Origin: Asterionellopsis glacialis
Taxonomy: Eukaryota > Bacillariophyta > Plagiogrammaphyceae > Rhaphoneidales > Asterionellopsidaceae
Reading direction: 5' to 3'
Length of the DNA stretch: 13,678 bases
NCBI GenBank assembly: GCA_014885115.2
Contig: WKLE02006802.1
Span: 1-13,678, forward strand
The position numbers and the translations under genes were made by a program. Under the pieces are notes generated by a model. The model was given only the letters and a program-made list of their open reading frames with translations, did not search any database and was not told the origin of the DNA. This document shows positions 8,033-13,678 of the stretch, piece after piece (position 1 is the stretch's first letter; the number at the start of each line of letters is the position of its first letter).

Positions 8033-8170
8033 ATGGAAAGTGTAAAACGACAAGGACGAGGTTGTGTTGTAGTGATCGTCACCTCTCTCCTATTAGAACC
8101 AAGAAATTTAGAACGAGAAAAAGAGAGGATTCATTCCATTCATATTTATCATTATCATTATTTACCATGA
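8033..8170 (+). other. Upstream ORF overlapping the SET start codon
   Basis: ATG 8033 sits in a good context (A at -3, G at +4) and opens 45 codons rich in Arg, Glu and His. Its TGA stop (8168-8170) overlaps the SET ATG (8167-8169) as ATGA. If the transcript begins upstream of 8033, the main ORF would depend on leaky scanning or on termination followed by reinitiation. No domain was recognised in the peptide, so it is more likely regulatory than a functional product. It is irrelevant if transcription starts after 8033. Confidence 0.35.
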
Positions 8171-9774
8171 CAGAAGTACGTAACAGCAACAACTCATTTG
8201 GAGTATTTGCAACAAAGTCATTTGACATTGGTGATGTGATTTTTCAAGAAGACCTTCCTATTGCAGCATTAGCCCCATCCACTCCCGAACAAGAAGAAGT
8301 TTTATTAAATTTGATGGCAATTAAAACATCCTCATCTAGCAAAGGAAAGAAGAAAAACAAGAAAGCTAAAAAAATATCAAAAACTACCTTATATCAATGG
8401 ATCAATCCTCCACCTACTACTATAGCGGACGCCTACAAGGGAAAATTTAAAGGAATGGTACAAGCAGCAGCATGTTTTTCATTATTATTTGATCGTAAAC
8501 AAGTACAAGAAAAATTACTTGAACTCTATTATCCCAAGCAACCATCGGACGTAGAAAAAGATATTGTACGGATAGCCAGGGAGGCTGTGACATTTATTCA
8601 GAAACATGCCAAACCAGAATCATCATTCCATAAGTTGGCATCCGAACAGACAGACTTACTAATGACGGTCATGTTGGTTTGGTCGTGCAATGCCTTTGAA
8701 GGTGGACGAATTTATGAACAAGTTAGCAGAATCAATCATTCTTGTGATCCCAATGCAGTCGTTGTGGAAAGCGGTTCATCTCATAATAAGAATAATGGAA
8801 TTACAATCAAGGCAGGTGCTCCCATCTCGGTGGGAGAGGAAATTAACATATCCTACTTGGGCTTATTTTTATATGCCGATACGCGTGTCCGTCAAGAACA
8901 CCTCTTACGAAATAAACATTTCACATGTCAGTGTTCCCGATGCTCAGCAGGAAAGGACATGGCTGCTGCTGCTCCATGTCCGTCGTGTCACCGACGCCAT
9001 GGACGATACCTTGACGAAGATGTACAGTATGATGATGAACAGGCAGTGCATTATTGCATGCCTGATGCCAAAACGCTAAATACTTACGTATGTGACCATT
9101 GTCATGAAAGTTCCGTTCTTCCTGAAAAGGGTGATCCAAATCACCCTCTTCGATTATTGCGTACTGTATCTGACAAGGTTTTGAATTATTTACAAGATAA
9201 AGAACATATCCTTGAAAAGGTTGGCAATACTGGTGATGGCAATACTAATGGCGACAATTCAGATGATATGGCAGCTGAATGGGAAGAACAACTAATCCAA
9301 CTATCAAGTAGCATTGCAGGTGCACGACATTGGACGACAAACATAATGTTATTACTCCAAGTGGATAGAACATTACGAAATCAACATTCTGCCATGATTC
9401 TAGGAGGAACACAACCTGACATGTCCGATGTTGCAGAAGGTATTGACTCCTTGGAAAGATTGTGTAGATTTGCCAGTGGACTTTCCTTGAAACTCCATAT
9501 GGGACACATGCTCTCTAATGTTGTTATTGGTGTTGCCAGGACATTGGTTAGTTTAGGTGATGTGAAAAGCCAAAAGTATGCCGCCGAATGGATTTCAAAG
9601 ATCAAAACTGATTATACCGATCATTTTGAATCAGATGGTATGAAAAAGGTTGTAGATACGTTATATGGTGCATGGGAAAATCCAACTTCAAACGACATGA
9701 CCATGCAGTACGATGACGAGGGTGTTGAGGACGCACAAGGACAGAGCAACAAAAAGCGAATGAAGACTCACTGA
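8167..9774 (+). CDS. SET-domain protein methyltransferase, SMYD/SET5-like without MYND finger
   Basis: 535 residues from ATG 8167 (context TTTACCATGA) to TGA. The frame continues upstream, but without an ATG back to about 8062, so 8167 is the first usable start. The SET fold is split as in SMYD proteins. Residues 9-30 (NSFGVFATKSFDIGDVIF) form the N-part. SRINHSCDPN (187-196) is the cofactor/substrate core, GEEINISY (223-230) follows, and R..HLL...FTCQCSRC (to 259) is the post-SET zinc site. CPSC (271-274) and CDHC (309-312) may bind a further zinc. The insert between the SET halves is Lys-rich (SKGKKKNKKAKK) and has no Cys/His set, so the MYND finger is missing. The C-terminus (~390-510) is helical, like the SMYD TPR-like domain, and ends in an acidic stretch and KKRMK. 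SAM-dependent lysine methylation of histone or non-histone targets is expected from the family; the substrate is unknown. Confidence 0.85.
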   Translation: MTEVRNSNNSFGVFATKSFDIGDVIFQEDLPIAALAPSTPEQEEVLLNLMAIKTSSSSKGKKKNKKAKKISKTTLYQWINPPPTTIADAYKGKFKGMVQAAACFSLLFDRKQVQEKLLELYYPKQPSDVEKDIVRIAREAVTFIQKHAKPESSFHKLASEQTDLLMTVMLVWSCNAFEGGRIYEQVSRINHSCDPNAVVVESGSSHNKNNGITIKAGAPISVGEEINISYLGLFLYADTRVRQEHLLRNKHFTCQCSRCSAGKDMAAAAPCPSCHRRHGRYLDEDVQYDDEQAVHYCMPDAKTLNTYVCDHCHESSVLPEKGDPNHPLRLLRTVSDKVLNYLQDKEHILEKVGNTGDGNTNGDNSDDMAAEWEEQLIQLSSSIAGARHWTTNIMLLLQVDRTLRNQHSAMILGGTQPDMSDVAEGIDSLERLCRFASGLSLKLHMGHMLSNVVIGVARTLVSLGDVKSQKYAAEWISKIKTDYTDHFESDGMKKVVDTLYGAWENPTSNDMTMQYDDEGVEDAQGQSNKKRMKTH

Positions 9775-10359
9775 TGAGGTGCATATACACGTTGCGGTCT
9801 CGTAAAAAATTCTTAAGGTTCTTGGTTAATATAACTATCAAAATATGTATATCTGCCATGTATCCATGAACCCTCGTTGACGTGTTTTTTTGACAATTCC
9901 AGTTTTTTTTTGGGACAGGTATATAACATAGCCATGCCAACACATTACAATGATACTCGATTTCATATAGTTGGATTTATATGGCAGTCCACGCACCTTG
10001 AACTCGAAACCAGATTTAATTAAGCCATGTCACATTCGTGTCTCAGTACATAATATCAATTACTGTAATGGCTGGGAGGAAATTATTTCTGATGAAATAC
10101 TGTTTATAAAACTTCATTTTACATGGCAAAAAACACTACAAATCAGTAGATACAAAATGCTGTCAATAAATGATGGGTAGAGATGGAAAGAGATGAATCG
10201 TTAAACCAGTTAAACGCAGAAACGAACTTATATAAAAAGAAATGGATCGTTTAAGACGCAGAAACGAATCGATAAAAACTGATGAAACTTGGTGCCAGTA
10301 ATCAGTAATTTGGCTCCTGTTTCATAATTCTCAATCTTGCATTAAATTCCAAAAATAAA
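9775..10359. other. Intergenic region between the SET and TPR-like genes
   Basis: This 585-bp stretch holds the SET gene 3' UTR and the promoter of the next gene. No RNA gene or mobile element was recognised. A 69-codon frame (9971-10180) has no recognised features. An imperfect direct repeat near 10193-10268 is the only structure seen. Confidence 0.55.
10193..10268. repeat. Imperfect direct repeat upstream of the TPR-like gene
   Basis: ACGCAGAAACGAA occurs exactly at 10214-10226 and 10256-10268, a 42-bp step. Each copy is preceded by ATGAATCGTT (10193) or ATGGATCGTT (10242), so the repeated unit is about 30 bp with an indel. The second copy ends about 90 bp before the ATG at 10360, so it may be a duplicated regulatory or leader element. 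Confidence 0.7.
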
Positions 10360-11007
10360 ATGAATCATATCACCAGCCGTATAATCGAAACCAACAATAG
10401 AGGTGTTGACTGTCTCACCGGTAAACACCTACAGGATGCCCTGAATTTGTTCAATGAAGCATTTACGCTTTCATCCACGGGGGACTACATCAGAAGGGGA
10501 CCAGAATTAAGAAACGACAGAGACGAAGAATGGGTCGTACCTTCTCCCCCCATTGCACACGAACATGCATCATCCCTCAACATGGAAAACCCCATATTTC
10601 TCTATGAGCAGGGCATGACGTTAAGTGCCACGGCAGAGTTTGGCATGGACTCCATTGGGTGCATCTTGTTCAACATCGCTTTGACAGTTCATCTTCGATC
10701 TTTCGATCTCTTGAGTACTGGCGGAGGTCACACAGCGTCACTGAAAAAAGCTCGCCAGCTGTACGATAAGGCCAGTAAAATTCTTCTCCATACTTCGCTT
10801 GATATATATTGTTTGAACAATATCCTACATATTTCCTATTTCGTTCAAGATTGGGAAACAGTGGAAAATACCTCTTCCAAAATGATACAAAGAATGAAAG
10901 CAGCTCAAGAGCTACGACGCAATTTTGTTTTTGACATGGATGTACAAAGATTGATTGCCTGCAACATTTTTGTAGCAACACAACCCAAGATTGCTGGTGC
11001 AGCTTGA
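10360..11007 (+). CDS. Uncharacterised TPR-like protein of a diatom-type family
   Basis: 215 residues from ATG 10360 (A-rich context) to TGA 11005-11007, in one exon. Residues 7-36 (IIETNNRGVDCLTGKHLQDALNLF) form a TPR-like helix pair with the usual small and aromatic spacing. A second pair starts with ILFNIALTVHLRSFDLL (102-118) and continues with SLKKARQLYDKASKIL (127-142). Between them is a loop (about 40-95) with Pro and acidic residues. Short proteins with an FN(L/I)AL...HL signature after a TPR-like N-terminus are recurrent in diatom genomes and have no assigned function. No signal peptide or membrane segment is seen, so a cytosolic or nuclear location is likely. A role as a protein-binding scaffold is inference. 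Confidence 0.7.
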   Translation: MNHITSRIIETNNRGVDCLTGKHLQDALNLFNEAFTLSSTGDYIRRGPELRNDRDEEWVVPSPPIAHEHASSLNMENPIFLYEQGMTLSATAEFGMDSIGCILFNIALTVHLRSFDLLSTGGGHTASLKKARQLYDKASKILLHTSLDIYCLNNILHISYFVQDWETVENTSSKMIQRMKAAQELRRNFVFDMDVQRLIACNIFVATQPKIAGAA

Positions 11008-12075
11008 ACTTGAAAGTGAATGGCACATCTTCGCAAGGTCAGCATCACAATAGGACTTGTATGATGGTGTATCTACAGCCAGACTTTGCTGGCAATTTTT
11101 TTATCGGGATTTATGCATTTAGTGGATAAATATATGTTACATTTGAAATAGTAGGCCTATAAACTTTTCTAAAATATTTTTTAAAAAGCAATAACTTTTC
11201 AATATTGCCGCCTTCATTGAGCCATAAAGTTGTTACTCGGTAGGGTGAAAAAAGCTATCAGGGCACTCTACTTCGAATTTTTGTGGAGAGAATCACAGTG
11301 ACAAACGTGTCGAATTAATTTGTAAATGAAGCATTATCAATTGTAGGGAAGAAAGTTTCGTTCAATTTTCACTAAAGTGTGTGTTGATACCTACCAGGTA
11401 GATGGATTTTTGAACTGTACAGTACCGTGCAAACTTTGCAATACCTGGTACTGTAGCCACGAAATTAAAAACTGTTTCTACAGTACCTGGTAGGATGTTT
11501 GTGACACGACTACCTTGTACGTTTACAACTGGTAAAATCATATGTTTTCTTCAACTTGATAACATGATATGAAATCGAGCGTATAATATTGTATTCAAAC
11601 TCTTGGTGTTCGGAAGAATCATTTATCGACTGTCTGTGACAACCCATTTTTCGCGCGATCTTTACAAATTGCGCAGTCAGTAGAGAAGAAAGATCTCAAG
11701 ATATCTCCCACCGCCGCAGAAGTGGTTACTTCGTATTTAGGACCACCCTAACGGTATAGTTTTTTGTATTGTAAGGTACTGCAGTAGGAATAGATTTTGA
11801 GTATGTTCTCGTGTACAGGTATGACAAAAAATACACAAATAATATAATACAAAAATCGAGTCGGATACGACACCATACCTCTAAAAACGAAGAGACGACA
11901 ACCTCTTCTAACTCTAGAAGTACTCATACGATCAGCAATGTCAGGTTGCAATATCGGTTGTATGTCAATAAACCTGTCAAAGAAACTAGCTCTTCCAATT
12001 AATAGCGGAGGGTAGAAGACTACAGTAGCGAGAATTGAAATCTGAAACACGACAGCATCAGTTGTCGACATAACT
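11008..12075. other. Long intergenic region before the NIPA-like gene
   Basis: This 1068-bp AT-rich stretch has no convincing gene. It contains the 3' UTR of the TPR-like gene, a cluster of inverted repeats (11390-11494) and the promoter and leader of the membrane protein gene. A 107-codon minus-strand frame (11748-12071) lies wholly within the expected promoter and leader; it has no recognised domain and was not called. Confidence 0.55.
11390..11494. repeat. Cluster of inverted repeats built on ACCTGGTA / ACTGTA
   Basis: Four related palindromic pieces lie in 105 bp. They are CCTACCAGGTAG (11390-11401), ACTGTACAGT (11414-11423, perfect palindrome), TACCTGGTACTGTAG (11442-11456) and CTACAGTACCTGGTAGG (11478-11494). 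The third and fourth pair 14 of 15 bases around a 21-bp loop. The first pairs perfectly over 11 bases with the end of the fourth. A foldback repeat remnant, a cruciform or a cluster of regulator sites would all fit. Confidence 0.8.
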
Positions 12076-13569
12076 ATGACCCCATCATTTGCTCAATCGG
12101 CTCCACTATGTTATAGTTTAGCATCTGTAGGTGGAATATTAGAGGTCGGCGCAACAGCAGTCCTTGCCGTCCCAGACGCTCGTAAGAAAGAAGGCAAAGT
12201 GATGAGTCCATGGAAGTTACAAGCTGCCCTAGCGGGGAATGTCATTATGCAACTTCTCGGAAGTTTAGCAAGCAATCTATTTGCTCCGTGGTTTGGTCCT
12301 GTTAGTATCGTCGCACCTATTTACTTTTCATCGACACTTATTGCAAACATATTGATTTTTGGTATTCTATTGGGTTTAGAATGTTTCACAAAAAATATGC
12401 GTGTGGGGACCTATGTTATTGTAGTTGCAACTGTTATGCTCCCCGTTGTAGGTCCAGGCGTACAAGAAGAACAACAATTTAATGAATTAGTACACCATCT
12501 GCATACGGGTTTATGGTTAGGGCTTTTACTTACTGGAATGATGATCACATCAGTTTTCCTTGCTGTTGGCATTACCCAATATGAAGAAAAAGTGGTGAGT
12601 TGTGTCTTGTCATTTCTTTCTCCATAATTCTGTAAGGTTTTGTTTTGTCTATCTTTTTTGAAAAATCTCACACGTTCATTGCATGTACTTTATCAATCTC
12701 TATCCTCCCTTTCAAACCTTTGGGTAAAAAAGAGAATCGCAATTTTACTTGTGGCACGATCAACATCATTCACGTTGAATTTAACCGTAAGTCGAGCATT
12801 TATTCTTGCTCCTGGGCATGCCTTCTTTGTGGCATGTGTGATTATCAAGGTAGTGTCAGGTGCAATATACACTTATGCCATTGTGGTCCAATCAACAACC
12901 GTAGAGCAAAACACTTTTGTTCCATTGAATGCTACAACCATCATTCTAGTAAATGCATTGACTGGAGTTATTGTATGGGAAGATTGGATGGTTGTCGAAA
13001 GTTGGGTAGGGTATATTTGTGTGTTTGTATTGTTAGCATTGGGTTGTGATTTGCTATTGTCTATACCCATACTGAATGTTGATAATCCAGAATATGGTAG
13101 AATAGCAACCGAACGAATATTGAGAAGTCAAGAACGGCGACAACGTTTTGCCTATATGGATATCACAGACGATTCATTGGAGGATGATTCAGACCATGAC
13201 TCTTGGCGCGGTATTGAAGGAGGTGCTCCAGCAGACTTGCAATCTCATTTTAACGCGGAAGATACTACCCCCATATTGGAATCATCAAACTATGGTAGTA
13301 CTGCGTCTACAGATCATTCTCCTTCTGTGTCTCCCTCTGGGATAGATGGAACTCCGCCAATGGGAGGAGATGGAGATCAAGAGGTGAGTACATCGAGAAT
13401 GTCGAGGAGATCACGCCTTAGAAGTACAAGGCGGGAAGCCTGGCAACGTATTACAGGGTTTACTCCATTGTCATATGGACAAACTGCTTTGACAACTGTA
13501 GCACAGACTGCTGCTACACCTTTCAACATGTTGAAAGATGCTACTCGGTCACGCCTACCAACTGCCTGA
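12076..13569 (+). CDS. NIPA-like multi-pass membrane protein (putative Mg2+ or metabolite transporter), two exons
   Basis: Exons 12076-12594 and 12733-13569 give 451 residues. ATG 12076 is the first in frame after TGA at 12043. About nine membrane segments can be read, near residues 9-31, 48-70, 74-100, 111-129, 144-166, 174-198, 203-225, 237-260 and 264-286. The pattern LFAPWFGPVSIVAPI, followed late by PLNATTIILVNALTG and a WEDW motif, resembles NIPA/DUF803 proteins of the drug/metabolite transporter fold (LVTPLGAL..., then FKDW). Similarity is distant, so Mg2+ transport is only a family-based guess. Residues ~290-451 are a hydrophilic tail with an acidic patch (DSLEDDSDHDSW) and a basic patch (SRRSRLRSTRR), likely cytosolic and regulatory. 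No signal peptide apart from TM1 is seen. Confidence 0.7.
12595..12732 (+). other. Intron of the NIPA-like gene
   Basis: A 138-bp intron with donor GTGAGT (12595-12600) after GTG and acceptor AAAAAAG (ending 12732), phase 0. Splicing joins QYEEKV to RIAILLVARS and removes the stop at 12625-12627. The pyrimidine-rich stretch TATCCTCCCTTTC (12701-12713) precedes the acceptor. The alternative AG at 12733-12734 would break the frame. Confidence 0.8.
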
Positions 13570-13663
13570 AAATAGAAAGAAAATGAAAGAGTTCATGCAC
13601 TCTCAACACATATCTGCAGTATCTTCCTTGGCGTATATATACATCTCATTTCCACACAATTAT

Positions 13664-13669
13664 AATAAA
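13664..13669 (+). terminator. Candidate polyadenylation signal of the NIPA-like gene
   Basis: AATAAA lies 95 bp after the TGA at 13567-13569, in an AT-rich context at the window end. The position fits a short 3' UTR. No downstream sequence is available to see a cleavage site. Confidence 0.4.
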
Positions 13670-13678
13670 CATTTTGCA

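Larger units (their letters stand above)
7382..8166. promoter_or_regulatory. Divergent promoter region between the Clp and SET genes
   Basis: This 785-bp region lies between two genes transcribed away from each other, so both promoters and both 5' UTRs should be here. Visible elements are TGACGT (7639-7644), TGACGTCA (7762-7769), a GGAGT-GAT-ACTCC dyad (7804-7816) and the shared 17-bp motif (7857-7873). A pyrimidine-rich tract ending in TTTGTAG (7995-8015) looks like a 3' splice site of a possible leader intron of the SET gene. No clear TATA box was assigned. Confidence 0.6.

Noticed and set aside
8062..8166. N-terminal extension of the SET protein upstream of ATG 8167
   Set aside because: The frame is open, but its first codon is TTG with no ATG before 8167, and the extra residues are basic and Ser-rich without SET homology.
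9971..10180. 69-codon plus-strand frame after the SET gene
   Set aside because: No recognisable domain, composition like the surrounding spacer, and short enough to be chance.
11748..12071. 107-codon minus-strand frame with ATG, divergent from the NIPA-like gene
   Set aside because: It lies wholly in the expected promoter and leader of the NIPA-like gene and has no recognisable domain or clear topology. Chance open frames of this size are common in AT-rich spacers.
13384..13389. Strong splice donor consensus GAG|GTGAGT in exon 2 of the NIPA-like gene
   Set aside because: The frame reads through without interruption to a normal stop with similar composition on both sides, and no good acceptor was identified before 13569. 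It may serve rare alternative splicing only.
1..13678. Mobile elements, CRISPR arrays, tRNA or rRNA genes
   Set aside because: No transposase or reverse-transcriptase motif, no regularly spaced repeats, and no tRNA cloverleaf or rRNA-like stretch was found by reading both strands.

Overview
The window looks like nuclear DNA from a photosynthetic stramenopile, most probably a diatom. The non-coding DNA is AT-rich. Genes lie in both orientations, with short introns of 105-138 bp that start with GT and end with AG. One protein carries a signal peptide followed by a Ser-rich, plastid-style transit region with Phe just after the likely cleavage point. Several proteins resemble families common in diatom genomes. 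No bacterial, viral or transposon gene was recognised.

Layout, left to right. Positions 2-1015 (+) hold the 3' part of a type-2 sulfotransferase, cut by the window edge. A gene-free convergent spacer (1016-1771) follows. Positions 1772-3502 (-) encode a 576-residue protein with a RING/U-box-like domain, a long Gln/Glu/Arg/Lys coiled coil and a C-terminal FCS-like zinc finger. Upstream in tandem, 4205-7381 (-) encodes a 982-residue plastid-type Clp/Hsp100 unfoldase in three exons. A divergent promoter region (7382-8166) separates it from a SMYD-like SET-domain protein (8167-9774, +). Next come a 215-residue protein with TPR-like helices (10360-11007, +) and a two-exon NIPA-like multi-pass membrane protein (12076-13569, +). 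Gene-free stretches at 9775-10359 and 11008-12075 carry small direct and inverted repeats.

The genes do not form an obvious pathway, which is normal for a nuclear genome. The best leads are: (1) the Clp protein has two AAA+ modules with complete nucleotide-binding motifs, but lacks the ClpC/ClpB middle domain, the ClpP-docking IGF/IGL tripeptide and the D1 pore tyrosine; (2) an identical 17-bp motif lies about 300 bp upstream of the start codons of both the RING/U-box-like gene and the SET gene, in the same orientation to each; (3) a perfect TGACGTCA element sits almost at the centre of the Clp/SET divergent promoter; (4) the SET gene and the RING/U-box-like gene both have upstream ORFs in suggestive positions. 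I did not find a convincing new multi-gene system.

All calls come from reading the sequence. Family names rest on motif recognition, not on a database search.
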